From: DATFVJ01 sp963851085
GTDB lineage: Bacteria > Actinomycetota > Actinomycetes > Streptosporangiales > Streptosporangiaceae
Reading direction: 5' to 3'
DNA length: 64,000 nucleotides
NCBI GenBank assembly: GCA_963851085.1
Contig: CAWKNX010000013.1
Span: 154,036-218,035 of the forward strand
Below are positions 37,101 to 46,389 of this stretch, in pieces. The notes under the pieces were generated by a model. The model did no database searches and was not told the DNA's origin. It worked only from the letters and a program-made list of their open reading frames with translations. How positions within the stretch are numbered: position 1 is the stretch's first letter; each line of letters begins with the position of its first letter. The translations under genes were made by a program, and so were the position numbers.

Positions 37101-37239
37101 ACTCGGTTCAACGGTGTGGACCGCGCAGGCGCCGAGGCTGAAGGCGGATACCCTCGTCAAGGACGGCGATCTGACCCTGGTTGGCGAGGAAGCGGAAGAA
37201 AGCGCTGGGGCTCGGGGTCGGCGACACGTGGGTGGCTGA
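34186..37239 (+). CDS. AfsR/SARP-family transcriptional regulator with NB-ARC and TPR domains
   Basis: 1017 residues from ATG 34186, directly after GGGAGGGGGGAG. Winged-helix DNA-binding domain about 1-95 (LRLLGPLELVVGGR, GGPRQQVVLAMLSL), bacterial transcriptional activation domain to about 245, NB-ARC ATPase with P-loop SGRGGVGKSS near 320, a hydrophobic LVVLDDVANEDQ Walker B, then TPR-like repeats to the C-terminus. This layout is AfsR-type. Such proteins bind heptamer direct repeats beside cluster promoters. It is divergent from the tautomerase/ATP-grasp operon across a repeat-filled 516-bp gap, so it is the prime candidate for cluster control. Confidence 0.93.
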   Translation: MALRLLGPLELVVGGRSLHLGGPRQQVVLAMLSLNVNSVTSVDQLIEAVWQEDPPTTARGQIQVCISSLRKLFAEAGRPDAITTRGPGYELQLGPNDVDSLGFANQLAAAKGHINARRAADAVRTLRAALALWRGAALAGVESELVQRGATALEEQRLAAIEERLRLELELGWHEGLTAELQALVGEYPLRERLHGFLMLALYRSGRQAEALGVFRGARATLIDEVGIEPGQELQDLERAILNRDPALDPPKASDTPATPYEVRPATAGPPQEYQWRTSPQQLPAGIADFTGRAAEVARIRQLLTRSDDAEFAGPAMLIVALSGRGGVGKSSLAVRVAHILSDHFEDGVLYAELQGSTSPDLAATKLARFLRALGVSGAAIPEDTDERGELYRSCLANKRVLVVLDDVANEDQALPLLPGSPTCAVITTSRNRLTGLPGAYHVPVEAFGAAESFDMLTRIIGSERVRAEETAATELGELCDGLPLALRIAAAKLATRTRWPVSRLVHRLRDEVHRLDELEHRGWKLRSSIGLTYENLEEPAKRLFRLLAMIRAPDVPSWTAAALLDTDLVGAEEVLESLVEAHMLDSVAYPDARGLRYRFHDLIRVYARERLAETETQAERDAVLDRVLGAWLALAEVAHRKEYGGDYTIIHGNAPRWRPEDADCADMVGDPMDWWDSERSVLVAAVRQAAAAGRDELCWDLALSCTTLFESRGYFDDWREVARIAHEVAQRAGNRTGTAAMLYSMGTLNMFQSRLADADSCFSAAMELFDADANRHGCALVLRNSAHVDGLRGDSDAMIAKYDRALMLLRDVDDRIGAAHVMRSQARYWLSVGDMEHARLLLEQALDTCRRVGCTRVESQVLHSFADLHVITGELELARQELHRVLRIVRDGGDRIGEAHALYGLGIVRYREGRLDTAASTMTHALELASGSGERLIEAKARYTLAEIEFAQGNAEAGTIHLDSAKSLFQELGSTVWTAQAPRLKADTLVKDGDLTLVGEEAEESAGARGRRHVGG

Positions 37240-37412
37240 CCAAGGGACCCCCGCCGGCCAGTGACCGCGAGCCGGCGTGCATCACGCCCTGGCACGGCGA
37301 GCCGGGGCTTAGCTTCTCCTCCGCCGCTAGGGCCGAGCCCGTATGACAGCCCAATCCCGCTAAGCGGGTTAGTTGAGCCGCGCGGTGCTCGCGGGCGATG
37401 GGGTTTGCCATA

Positions 37413-38342
37413 ATGGCCGACATGCCGACCCGCGAACTCCCGCGCTCGCGAGTTGTTCCGGTGCGGCATCCGCTCAGCAAGGTTCCGGAAGTGACCGTCT
37501 ACTTCTGGGTCACCAAGGTGCTGACCACCGGCATGGGCGAGGCGACATCGGACTACCTGGTCCACCGATTCAATCCGGAGATCGCGGTCGCTGTCGGCTT
37601 GACGGCGTTCGTGGCCGCGATGGCCCTGCAGTTCTTCGTCCGCCGCTACGTGACATGGATCTACTGGCTGGCTGTCGTCATGGTCGCCGTGTTCGGCACG
37701 ATGGCGGCCGACGTGCTGCACGTCGGGCTGCACGTCCCGTACTCGGCGTCCACCGTGTTCTACGCCGTCGTGCTTGCCGTCATCTTCGCCGCCTGGCACA
37801 GATCCGAGGGAACGCTGTCGATCCACAGCATCTACACCCGGCGGCGCGAGGTCTTCTACTGGGCCACGGTGCTGGCCACGTTCGCGCTTGGCACCGCGGC
37901 AGGCGACTGGACCGCCAGGAACGCCGGGCTGGGCTACCTGGGCTCGGGCGTCATGTTCCTTGTGGTCATCGCAGTTCCGGCCGTGGCGTACTGGCGGTTC
38001 GGAATGAACGCGATCGCGGCGTTCTGGTTCGCCTACATCGTGACGCGGCCGCTCGGGGCTTCCTTCGCCGACTGGCTGGCGTGGCCGCACAGCGTGGGCG
38101 GCCTCGGGCTTGGCCACGGAGCGGTCAGCGTGTACTCGACGGTCCTCATCGCGGGCTTCGTCGCCTACATGACGGTAACCGGCAAGGACGTCGCCGCCGC
38201 CGGTCGTGTCGCGCCAGGCCGCCTGACCGGATCCGCCGCCGACCCGTGGCCTGAAGCGTTTGACCGGCCGTCCCGGCCAGGACGGCACCGCCGGGTGGAG
38301 GTGCCCGCATACGATGCGGGGACCGATCACGGCGACGCTTGA
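37413..38342 (+). CDS. DUF347-repeat integral membrane protein
   Basis: About 309 residues. KVLTTGMGEATSDYLVH near residue 25 is the DUF347 (COG4705) signature, and related segments recur (VLATFALGTAAGDW and later), giving about eight membrane spans followed by a 50-residue hydrophilic Arg-rich tail. Function of the family is not established. Starts at 37398, 37413 and 37422 are all possible; none has a strong ribosome binding site. It follows the SARP gene by 173 bp on the same strand. Confidence 0.82.
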   Translation: MADMPTRELPRSRVVPVRHPLSKVPEVTVYFWVTKVLTTGMGEATSDYLVHRFNPEIAVAVGLTAFVAAMALQFFVRRYVTWIYWLAVVMVAVFGTMAADVLHVGLHVPYSASTVFYAVVLAVIFAAWHRSEGTLSIHSIYTRRREVFYWATVLATFALGTAAGDWTARNAGLGYLGSGVMFLVVIAVPAVAYWRFGMNAIAAFWFAYIVTRPLGASFADWLAWPHSVGGLGLGHGAVSVYSTVLIAGFVAYMTVTGKDVAAAGRVAPGRLTGSAADPWPEAFDRPSRPGRHRRVEVPAYDAGTDHGDA

Positions 38343-38452
38343 GCTACAAGTCGGCCGGCTCGGCGGCCGGCTCGCCGGCCCGCAGACGGCGCGCGCCACG
38401 CTGTCCCGCCTGCACCATCCGCCCCACCCGTCACAGTCTCGTGCGCGTGTTC

Positions 38453-38505
38453 CATGATCGCGGTAACCTTCCGGCGCATACCGCGGAAAAGTTACCGCGA
38501 TCATG
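38453..38505. repeat. 53-bp palindromic element, copy 1
   Basis: Perfect 15-bp arms CATGATCGCGGTAAC / GTTACCGCGATCATG enclose 23 bases that themselves fold partly (TTCCGG...GGAA). A second copy with identical arms and the same length lies at 55515-55567. The rest of 38343-38705 shows no gene. Confidence 0.9.
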
Positions 38506-38705
38506 AAGTCGACGGATTCCCGTCTACTCGCTGCGACGCGGAACAACGCTGAGTGGTGCGACCTCGTCTCGCCCTCTGACGGCGCCACGACCCGCTTCGA
38601 CGGCGGCGCGTGGACGAGCGGGTCGCGCACGCCGCCGTACGATCCCGACGCCGTAACGCCGGTCCCTGCGATCCGCGCGGCCTCCAGCCCAGGCGTTGAT
38701 GGCGG

Positions 38706-40211
38706 CTAGCGGACCGGGGGTTCCCAGCGGGTCTCGTCGCGGAGGCGGCGTTTGAGCAGCTTCCCTCCGGCGTTACGGGGCAGGACATCGGGCCGTACGG
38801 CGACGTACTGTGGCACCTTGAAGTCTGCGATCCGCTCGCGCAGGTAGGCAAGCACCGCATCGACCTCGATCGTGGTGCCGGGTATGGGCACAAGCACCGC
38901 GCCGACCTTCTCGCCCATCACCTCGTCGGGTACGCCGACCACGGCCGCCTCGTACACCCCGGGCGCGCCGGCCAGGGCGTTCTCGACCTCGACGCAGTAG
39001 ACGTTCTCGCCGCCCCGGTTGATCATGTCCTTGGCCCGGTCGACGACGTAGATGAGGCCCTCAGAGTCGATGCGGGCAAGGTCGCCGGTATGCAGCCACC
39101 CGCCGGTGAAGACCGCGGCGGTGGCGTCCGGGTTGTTCCAGTAACCTGCGACCACGTTGGGCCCGCGGACGAGCAGTTCGCCGACGTCCTGCGCGCCGAA
39201 CGTCTCGAGCCGCACATCACACACCGGCACGGGGAAGCCCACAGAATCGGCGTGCTCTGCGGCGTACTCGTGCGGCAGGTAGCTGGTGACACTTGACGTC
39301 TCGGTGAGGCCGAAGCCGTTACCCACCCGCGCGGAGGGAAACGCCTTCATGATCCGGCCCACCAGCTCAGGGGCGATCGGCGCGCCGCCGTAGGAGAGCG
39401 CCCGCACCTTGGACACGTCGGTCTCGGCGAACAGCGGCTGGTTGATCGCCAGCCAGTAGATCGCGGGCACGGTGGTGAGCACGTCGATCCGCTCGGCCTC
39501 GATCGCGTGCAGGAACGCGCCGACGTCGAACTGCGGCATGATGACGCTGGTGCCCGCCAGGTACGTCGCGAAGAGCAGTTGGCTGTTGCAGCCGGTGACG
39601 TGGAACAACGGCACAGAAATCAGCGTCCGCGGCGGCTCGTCCGCGCCGGTCAGGTTCAGGATCCGGCGGCAGGTCTCACAGTTCGACAGGAAGTTCGCGT
39701 GCGTGGTGACAGCGCCCTTGGGGAAGCCGGTCGTGCCGCTGGTATAGAAGATGGCCGCCGCGTCGTCGGGTCCAGCGTCGTCGATCGCGAGCGGATCGCC
39801 GTCGGGCAGCGGCTCGCCGGGTGCGGCGACGTAGGTGGCGCCGCTGTCCGACATGACGAAGGCCACCTCGGCCTCGGTCAGCCGGGTGTTGACCGGTACG
39901 ACGATCCCGCCCGCCAGCGCCGTCCCGAAGAAGGCGAGAACCCAGTCGACGCCGTTGCCCAGCCGGATCGCGACGCGGTCGCCGCGCTGCACTCCGGCCG
40001 CGCGGAGCCCGCCGGCCACCCGGGCGGCACGGTCCCACAGCTCGCGGTAGGTGAGCCGGGGACCGCCGCCGGTCTCGGCCACCGCCTCGCGGCCCGGATG
40101 GGCCAGGGCAACGTCGCGCAGCATGTGGACCAGGCTTTCCGGCAGCCCGTCGTACCGCTTGATCCCGTCCGGGCCGCGGGTCACGCCGGCCGCGTCGAAC
40201 GGCCCGCTCAT
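38706..40211 (-). CDS. Acyl-CoA synthetase (AMP-forming)
   Basis: 501 residues. AMP-binding motifs: IFYTSGTTGFPKGAV, NGFGLTETS, WLHTGDLARID, DRAKDMINRGGENVY and C-terminal RNAGGKLLKRRLRDE. Medium/long-chain or aryl fatty-acid-CoA ligase type (FadD/caiC-like). Its ATG overlaps the upstream phosphotriesterase-family stop by 4 bp, so the two are translated together, which suggests joint catabolism of an ester or lactone: hydrolysis followed by CoA activation of the released acid (inference). Confidence 0.88.
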   Translation of the reverse strand: MSGPFDAAGVTRGPDGIKRYDGLPESLVHMLRDVALAHPGREAVAETGGGPRLTYRELWDRAARVAGGLRAAGVQRGDRVAIRLGNGVDWVLAFFGTALAGGIVVPVNTRLTEAEVAFVMSDSGATYVAAPGEPLPDGDPLAIDDAGPDDAAAIFYTSGTTGFPKGAVTTHANFLSNCETCRRILNLTGADEPPRTLISVPLFHVTGCNSQLLFATYLAGTSVIMPQFDVGAFLHAIEAERIDVLTTVPAIYWLAINQPLFAETDVSKVRALSYGGAPIAPELVGRIMKAFPSARVGNGFGLTETSSVTSYLPHEYAAEHADSVGFPVPVCDVRLETFGAQDVGELLVRGPNVVAGYWNNPDATAAVFTGGWLHTGDLARIDSEGLIYVVDRAKDMINRGGENVYCVEVENALAGAPGVYEAAVVGVPDEVMGEKVGAVLVPIPGTTIEVDAVLAYLRERIADFKVPQYVAVRPDVLPRNAGGKLLKRRLRDETRWEPPVR

Positions 40212-41194
40212 GACGCGGCCCCGCTGAAGTAACGGCGCGGGTTGCCGACCAGCATCTGCTCGATCTGCGCGTCGGTGACCCCGGCCTCCCGCAGCGCGGG
40301 GAGCACGTCGTCGCTGATGTGCTCGTAGTGCCAGTTGGGCGAGGTCGCCGCCCGGACCGCGTCATGATCGGCCCCGAACCAGTCGATGAAGCAGTTCGCG
40401 TCGTGGGCGAGCACCATCCGGTCGGTGTACCCCCGCGCGGCGAGCGCCGCGATCGTGGCCACCCGGTCGGGCGTCGGGTTGAACAGGTCGAGCCCGAAGC
40501 GGTCCATGCCGAGCGTCGCCCCCGCGTCGGCCAGCTCCATGAGGTAGTCCAGGTCGTTGCTGTCCCCGGCGTGCCCGACGACCACCTTGGTGAGGTCGAC
40601 GCCCTCCTTGCGGAACAGGTCGACGGCCAGCCGCCCCGACTGCGCAGGGCCCGAGGTGTGCACGGTGATCGGCGCGCCGGTGTCGACGTGCGTGCGGGCG
40701 ACCGCACGGGCGATGCGCTCCACCCCTGGCGTGAGGCCGGGAGCCTCGACGCAGCACTTGAGGAAAGCGGCCTTCACGCCGGTGGTGCCGATACCCTGGG
40801 TGATGTCCCTGGTGAAGTCGGTGACCATCGGCTCCGGCTGGTCGAGGAGCAGGCCAGCGCCGCGGTACGAGTACTGATGTGGCAGTTCCTCGTACACGTA
40901 CACGCCGGTGGCCACGACGATGTTCAGCTCGACCTGCTCGGCGATCCGCTGGATGCGCGGGATGTAGCGGCCGAGCCCCCACACGGTCGGGTCCACGATC
41001 GTGGTAATCCCCTTGCCGCGCAGCGCGCGGAGCTTGGCGACCGCGTCCGCGACCCGGGTTTCCTCGTCCCACCACAGGCCGTCGCCGTAGTTTTGCACCT
41101 GCTCGGTGGACAGCACGAAAACGTGTTCGTGCATCAGGGTGGGGCCGAGGTCACCGACATCGACCGGCCCTTGTACCGTCTCAACTGTTGCCAC
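40208..41194 (-). CDS. Phosphotriesterase-family metal hydrolase
   Basis: 328 residues; GTG start with GAGGAGG six bases upstream. The metal-binding HxH is in LMHEHVF (about 21-27); the bridging lysine is probably in GVKAAFLK; later ligands are in TVHTSGP, VVGHAGD and VLAHDANCF. Members of this amidohydrolase group are lactonases or phosphotriesterases. Operonic with an acyl-CoA synthetase, so a lactone or ester hydrolase feeding that enzyme is plausible. Confidence 0.87.
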   Translation of the reverse strand: MATVETVQGPVDVGDLGPTLMHEHVFVLSTEQVQNYGDGLWWDEETRVADAVAKLRALRGKGITTIVDPTVWGLGRYIPRIQRIAEQVELNIVVATGVYVYEELPHQYSYRGAGLLLDQPEPMVTDFTRDITQGIGTTGVKAAFLKCCVEAPGLTPGVERIARAVARTHVDTGAPITVHTSGPAQSGRLAVDLFRKEGVDLTKVVVGHAGDSNDLDYLMELADAGATLGMDRFGLDLFNPTPDRVATIAALAARGYTDRMVLAHDANCFIDWFGADHDAVRAATSPNWHYEHISDDVLPALREAGVTDAQIEQMLVGNPRRYFSGAAS

Positions 41195-41319
41195 GGAACC
41201 TCCTCTGCGATTCGCAGCCTACGCGCCCCGCCGCGCAGGGGTTAGAGGCCGGATCGCGCGGGCGCAGCGTGTCCCCGCGAGGCCGCTGCGCACGTGGCGG
41301 ACTGACAAGCATCATCCTT

Positions 41320-41480
41320 AACGGCTGCGTGGGGCGCGACACCAACATCGTGCACCCCGTATCAAGTCCTTCCGGCGACGCCGGGGACACGGCGACGCCG
41401 GGGACACGGGGCACGGGCACACGGGGCACGGGCACACGGGGCACGGGCACACGGGGCACAGGAACAAGGGGCACGGGGAC
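41320..41480. repeat. CTTAACGGCTGCG copy and five tandem 15-bp repeats
   Basis: CTTAACGGCTGCG near 41318 is a single copy of the motif seen at 24.97-25.10 kb. From 41406 to 41480 there are five units of ACGGGGCACGGGCAC (three perfect, two altered). The gap 41195-41498 holds no gene. Confidence 0.85.
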
Positions 41481-41498
41481 ACAGCGGCTTGGCCCGGC

Positions 41499-42917
41499 CT
41501 ACGGGTTGGACCTGCTGGCGGGCTGGATGTTCTGGTTGATGTGGAAGGTGTTGTCCGGGTCGTAACGGTCCTTGACCTGGGTGAGCCGGTCGTAGTTGCC
41601 GCGGTAGGACGCTTTGACCCGGTCCTGCCCCTCGTTCATCAGGAAGTTGACGTAGGCGCCGCCGGCCGAGGTCGGGTGCAGCTCCTGCCAGTAGTCCCTG
41701 GCCCATTGCGCGATGAGGCCGGCGTTGGCCGGGTCCGGGTCGACGCCCACGATGACGCCGGCCCAGCCGCCGTCGCGGTAGGCGAAGGCCGTCGCGCCCT
41801 CGGGCACGCGGCTGGCGGCCCCGTCGATGGGGTGCAGGTGAATGGCGGACAGGCCGGTCGGCAACTGCTCACCGTACTTGACGTGCACGTCGATCGCCGC
41901 GTCGGAGATCTCGTCGAAGAAGTCCGCCTTCCAGTACTGTTGCAGCCCGGCCGGGTAGAGGCCGTCGAATGCGCTCTGCAGCACGTCGAACGGCATGGGC
42001 TGCAGGCCGGCCAGCAGCGGCGAGCCGTACGTCCTGACCGGCTCGAGCACCTCGTCGGCCCGGTCGTGCGATCCGGTGTAGCACCAGACGATGCCGCACG
42101 CCTTGCGGCCCCACAGGTCCTCGGGGAACGGCGGCGCGGGGGGGATGGTGAGCAGCGCGATCCAGCCGCTCAGCTCCTCCGGCAGCGACGGCAGCAGCTC
42201 ACGGTACCAGCGCATCACGTCGGCCGTGTCCGCGAGGTCGTACAGCACCGGGCCGCCGATGATCGTGCCGTGATCTCCGATGTCGTGGCAGCGGAACGTG
42301 AACGAGGTGACGACGCCGAAGTTGCCGCCCCCGCCGCGCAAGGCCCAGAACAGGTCGGCGTGGGAGCTTTCGCTTGCCGTCACGAACGTTCCGTCCGCGA
42401 GGACCACATCGGCGGCGAGGAGATTGTCGACCGTGAGGCCGAAGCGCCGGGACAGGTAGCCGAGGCCACCGCCGAGCGTCAGGCCGCCCACACCGGTCGA
42501 TGCCAGGAAGCCGAAGGGAGTGGCCATGCCGAACGCCACGGTCGCGTGGTCGACGTCTCCCAAGGTGCATCCGGCGTCGGCGCGGACGGTGTGGTTCTTC
42601 GGGTCGACCGTGGTGCTGCGCAGTAGCGACAGGTCGATGACCAGGCCGCCGTCGGCTACCCCGAGCCCAGCTGCGCTGTGGCCGCCGCCCCGGACGGCGA
42701 TCTCGGCGCCGTGCTCGCGGCCGAAACGCACGCAGGCGATGACATCGGCGACGTCGCGGCAGCGCGCGATCGCGGCCGGATACTTGTCGATCATGCCGTT
42801 GTTGACGGCGCGCGCCTCGTCGTACCCGGGATCTCCGGGCACGATCAGCTCACCGCGCAAGGCGGCGGCCAGCTCGTGGTGCGGCATGGTGGCGATGTCG
42901 GCTGACGTGGTGGTCAT
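41499..42917 (-). CDS. FAD-binding oxidoreductase, berberine-bridge type
   Basis: 472 residues; AAGGGGAA precedes the ATG. The PCMH FAD domain shows AVRGGGHSAAG, where the histidine is the usual 8-alpha covalent FAD site, then GVGGLTLGGGLGYL and WALRGGGGNFGVVTSF; the C-terminal BBE segment carries YRGNYDRLTQVKDRYDP and FHINQNIQP. The second covalent-site cysteine seen in bicovalent members is absent before GVGGLTLGGG. Likely a sugar or alcohol oxidase or a tailoring oxidase. No signal peptide. It is divergent from nothing obvious and stands alone. Confidence 0.9.
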   Translation of the reverse strand: MTTTSADIATMPHHELAAALRGELIVPGDPGYDEARAVNNGMIDKYPAAIARCRDVADVIACVRFGREHGAEIAVRGGGHSAAGLGVADGGLVIDLSLLRSTTVDPKNHTVRADAGCTLGDVDHATVAFGMATPFGFLASTGVGGLTLGGGLGYLSRRFGLTVDNLLAADVVLADGTFVTASESSHADLFWALRGGGGNFGVVTSFTFRCHDIGDHGTIIGGPVLYDLADTADVMRWYRELLPSLPEELSGWIALLTIPPAPPFPEDLWGRKACGIVWCYTGSHDRADEVLEPVRTYGSPLLAGLQPMPFDVLQSAFDGLYPAGLQQYWKADFFDEISDAAIDVHVKYGEQLPTGLSAIHLHPIDGAASRVPEGATAFAYRDGGWAGVIVGVDPDPANAGLIAQWARDYWQELHPTSAGGAYVNFLMNEGQDRVKASYRGNYDRLTQVKDRYDPDNTFHINQNIQPASRSNP

Positions 42918-43080
42918 GTGATTCCCCTTCGGATCGTCGCCCTGACATCCAGGGCATACCGAAGCTAGGACCCGCCGCGTTCGCGGAGCGTTCGCGTGCG
43001 TGCGCTCGGGTCAGGCCGTCGGAAGAACGCCGTCGCGAGCCCCTGGCCTGGCAGTCCGGTGCGCCACCGCGCGGTGCTGG

Positions 43081-43223
43081 CCCGGGGGGCGACCCCCCGG
43101 GATCCCCCCGCACCAGCAGATGCCGCATCCACGGCAGCCGTTACGGAACTGTCCCCCCCGGGGGGCGACCCCCCGGGATCCCCCCGCACCAGCAGATGCC
43201 GCATCCACGGCAGCCGTTACGGA
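43081..43223. repeat. Two identical 67-bp GC-rich direct repeats
   Basis: Copies at 43081-43147 and 43157-43223, each with a CCCGGGGGGC..CCCCCCGGG palindrome and ending CGGCAGCCGTTACGGA. On the minus strand the motif GTAACGGCTGC plus G-run hairpin links them to the 24.85-25.11 kb array. The second copy contains the stop codon of the adjoining BTAD regulator. Confidence 0.9.
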
Positions 43224-46200
43224 TCATTTGTCCTGGACGGCTGCCGCGCGGTGACAGGAACCGTGGGCCGGGTGCCTCGCTTGGCCAGATCGCGCTCGCA
43301 GCGCCGGAGCAGCGCGACACTGCGGTGCGCCGAGGCCAGCTGCGCGGCGGAGCGCAGGCGCGAGTCGGCCGCCGTATCGTCGTCGTGGGCAGCGCGCATC
43401 CGCATCACCTCGGGCAGCCACCACACGTCGTCGTGCGCGTGCCCGGCGGCGAGTGCGGCGTCGAGGGTCGCTCGTGCGGCGTCGGGCCGGTTGCTGCAGG
43501 CCGACAGGTCGGCGAGCAGCGACAGCCAGTACGGCATGCGGGCGAACGAGCCCTGCGACTTGAGGTTGCTGATGCCCCGTCTGGCGAGGTCGCTGCCCGG
43601 CATGTCCATGCGGGACCAGCCGCCGAGAATCAGCGCCCACTCGCGGTAGTAGGCGAAGCCGTACCGATCGCACAGCTCGCGCAGCTCGTCGACGGTGTCC
43701 CGCAGCTCGGGCATGTCGTGGCGCATCTGGTGGGTGATACCGCCGTAGGCGAGGGCCACCGCCAGGCTGTACGGATGGTCGATCGCCCGGGCCAGCTTGA
43801 TGGCGTCCTGACAGCTCGACAGGGCGTCGTCGTCGTTGCCAAGCAGCCAGTGGGCGTGTGCCGCCCAGGCGATGCTGTGCACGTCGGGCCGGGTGCCGTT
43901 GATCAGCGAGAGGGCACCGCCCGTCAGCTTGGCCGCGAGCTCGAGGTGACGCAGTGCCTCCGCTGGCCGCCCGAGGCTGACGGCCGAACCGCCGACGGCG
44001 AAGTGAGCCGGAGCGCTCGGCTCGGAGCCCGGGTCGACAAGCGCCAGCGCGCGGGTGGCTGTCTGGTATCCGTCGGCTGTGCGCCCTTGGACGAACCGTG
44101 ACGTCCAGAGCGCGACCAGGCCGGTGAGCGTCGAGTCCTTGCGGCCAAGTGATTCCGCGAGGGCGATCGAGCGCTCGAGCGCCTGTTGCAGCTCCGGTGA
44201 CGAGTAGCCGTACCTGGCGTTGAGCGGTGCTGCCATCGCTTCGAGGACCGCGAGTTCCTGCCGGTCTCTGTCCTTCCCCTCAGGCAGGCTGCACACGGTC
44301 GACAGCGCCCGCTTGTGCAACCGGATCGCCTCGGCATGGGCGAACATGCCGGCCGCGACGTCGGCTGCGCGCCGGTAGTGGGCCACGGCCCGGTCGGGTC
44401 GCCCGCCGCGGGCATACTGCTCCGCAAGCTGCGCGGCGACCATGTCGGTGTCGTCGGCGTGCAGCAGCTCGAGCCCTTGGGCGATGCGCCGGTGCAGCAG
44501 CCAGCGCTTCGGCGGGCTGACCTGCGAGTATGCCGTTTCGCGGAGCAGGTCGTGTGAGAAGTCGTAGCCGTCACGGAATTCCTGCATGATCCGGCGCCGC
44601 CACAGCTCGTCGACCGCCCCCACCACGATGTCGGCGTCGAGGTCGCTCGCCTCGGTGAGCAGGTCCAGGGTGAAGTTCGTCCCCACCGCCGCCGCGAGGC
44701 CGGCGACCTCCCGGGCAGCGGCGGTCGCCTGGTCGAGGCGGTTGCGGAGCACCGCGGTGAGATCACCGACCGGCAGGGGGCTGCTGCCGAGATCGACACG
44801 GCTGCGTACCGCCTCGACGACGTACAGCGGGAACCCTCCCGTCGTCGCCTGGAGCAGGTCGGTGTCGGCAGCGATGAGGGGCCGTCCGGAGATCGCCTCC
44901 GCCAGACGTGCGGTGTCGGCCGCCTCCAGCGGACTGAGGGAGAGCTCGGTCAGCAGTCCGGTGGCCCGCATCCGGACGGTCCACTCCGCGAGTTCGGAGT
45001 CTTCACCGGGGTTGTCGTCGCGTAGCGTCCCGGCCACCATGATCTGAGCGGCGGGGTCCAGTCCAAGGCACAACGTGAGGAACGCCAGCGTCTCCTGGTC
45101 ACACCACTGGAGATTGTCCAGGACAAGCAGTGTCGGACGGCCGACGCCGAGCAGGGCCCGCGCCAGGCCCTCGAAGAAGCGGTGGCGTTGCCAGGCGTCG
45201 ACCATCGCCCTGGCGCCGGCCCCGGGTTCCGCGTGGCCCCGGCCGCCCGGCACCAGCCTGTCGACCTCGGCGCGCCAGGCCGGGTCAAGCGCCGCCGTCG
45301 CTGACTGGACTGCCGGGTTCCGCAGCCAGTCCGCCACCGGGGCCAGCGCCAACCGCCCCGAGGTCCCGAAGCACTGGGTACTCGCCACCACGGCGCCCTG
45401 CAGCCGTGCCAGCTCGCCGACCTCGGCGACGAGGCGGGTCTTCCCGACGCCGGCGCCGCCGCGGACGAGCGCGAGACTGGCCCGGCCCGCCGCAGCGGCC
45501 CGCCACACGTCGCCCAGCAGGCCGAGTTCCTGATACCGGCCGACGAGCTGCGCTGCGGCGAACCCGGAGCGGGCGACGGCAGGCTCCGTGGCCGGCCGCC
45601 TCGCGCCTGCTGGGTCGACGTGGGCCAGCAGGCGCTGGAGTGCCTGCCGCGTCGCGGGGTCCGGGATGACGCCGAGCTCACGCTCCAGGACTGAAGCGCA
45701 GTGGTGGTAGGTGCTCACCGCTCCGGCGCGGTCGCCCAGGTCTGCCTGGAGCCGCATCAGGGTGCGGTAGCCGACCTCCTCCAGCGGCTGCAACTGGATG
45801 CGGCGGCGGGCGGCATCCACCGCTCCGGTCAGGTTGCCCGTTCGCATCCGCGTCGCACAGATCAGATCACACAGGTCCACACACTGGCGTTCGAGCGCTG
45901 ACCTGGTGTCGAGCAGCCAGTCGTCGTACCCGCCGGGCAGGAACTCGCCACGGTACTGTGCGACGGCCTTGGCGGCGTGCGCGAGGATCACCTCGCTGTC
46001 ATCCGCCGCCAGGGCAGCCTTGCGCTCGATGTCAAAGGTGCGTACGTCGACGCGGCACGTGTCGGTGTCACGCCAGCACAGGTCCTTGGCCGTCACGACG
46101 AGGGAGGGCTCGTCTCCCAGAACCTGACGCAGGTGGTGCAGTTCGCGGCGCAGGTTGGTGAGCGCCTGTGCGTCCGTCGAGTCCGGCCAGAACAGTCCGG

Positions 46201-46342
46201 CGATGCGCTGCCGGGCCTGGGGCGACCCGGCATGAGTGACCAGAAAGGCGACGAGGGCGACCGTGCGCGACGAACGCGTCCGGACGCTGCCGGTCCGGTC
46301 GTCGGTGATTGTCTGCTCACCCAGGAGAGACACATGGAGCAT
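43217..46342 (-). CDS. BTAD-domain transcriptional regulator with AAA ATPase and TPR domains
   Basis: 1041 residues from ATG 46342 (AGGAGG twelve bases upstream; a GTG at 46363 lies before that site). Order: OmpR/SARP-like N-terminal domain (LHVSLLGEQTI, GLFWPDSTDAQALTNLRRELHHLR), BTAD to about 250, ATPase with P-loop GGAGVGKTRL near 304 and LLVLDNLQWCD Walker B, then TPR-like repeats. It lies immediately downstream of another SARP gene with only 92 bp between. The last codons are in a 67-bp repeat. Likely a pathway-level activator; the target is unknown. Confidence 0.9.
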   Translation of the reverse strand: MLHVSLLGEQTITDDRTGSVRTRSSRTVALVAFLVTHAGSPQARQRIAGLFWPDSTDAQALTNLRRELHHLRQVLGDEPSLVVTAKDLCWRDTDTCRVDVRTFDIERKAALAADDSEVILAHAAKAVAQYRGEFLPGGYDDWLLDTRSALERQCVDLCDLICATRMRTGNLTGAVDAARRRIQLQPLEEVGYRTLMRLQADLGDRAGAVSTYHHCASVLERELGVIPDPATRQALQRLLAHVDPAGARRPATEPAVARSGFAAAQLVGRYQELGLLGDVWRAAAAGRASLALVRGGAGVGKTRLVAEVGELARLQGAVVASTQCFGTSGRLALAPVADWLRNPAVQSATAALDPAWRAEVDRLVPGGRGHAEPGAGARAMVDAWQRHRFFEGLARALLGVGRPTLLVLDNLQWCDQETLAFLTLCLGLDPAAQIMVAGTLRDDNPGEDSELAEWTVRMRATGLLTELSLSPLEAADTARLAEAISGRPLIAADTDLLQATTGGFPLYVVEAVRSRVDLGSSPLPVGDLTAVLRNRLDQATAAAREVAGLAAAVGTNFTLDLLTEASDLDADIVVGAVDELWRRRIMQEFRDGYDFSHDLLRETAYSQVSPPKRWLLHRRIAQGLELLHADDTDMVAAQLAEQYARGGRPDRAVAHYRRAADVAAGMFAHAEAIRLHKRALSTVCSLPEGKDRDRQELAVLEAMAAPLNARYGYSSPELQQALERSIALAESLGRKDSTLTGLVALWTSRFVQGRTADGYQTATRALALVDPGSEPSAPAHFAVGGSAVSLGRPAEALRHLELAAKLTGGALSLINGTRPDVHSIAWAAHAHWLLGNDDDALSSCQDAIKLARAIDHPYSLAVALAYGGITHQMRHDMPELRDTVDELRELCDRYGFAYYREWALILGGWSRMDMPGSDLARRGISNLKSQGSFARMPYWLSLLADLSACSNRPDAARATLDAALAAGHAHDDVWWLPEVMRMRAAHDDDTAADSRLRSAAQLASAHRSVALLRRCERDLAKRGTRPTVPVTARQPSRTNDP

Positions 46343-46389
46343 TTCGGCGCGGCCTCCTGACACCTCAGGTTAGACCTCACGGGCGGGAA

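Noticed and set aside
37041..38630. Minus-strand frame of 529 residues opposite the DUF347 gene
   Set aside because: His/Arg/Asp-rich shadow. The plus strand has membrane segments and the DUF347 signature.
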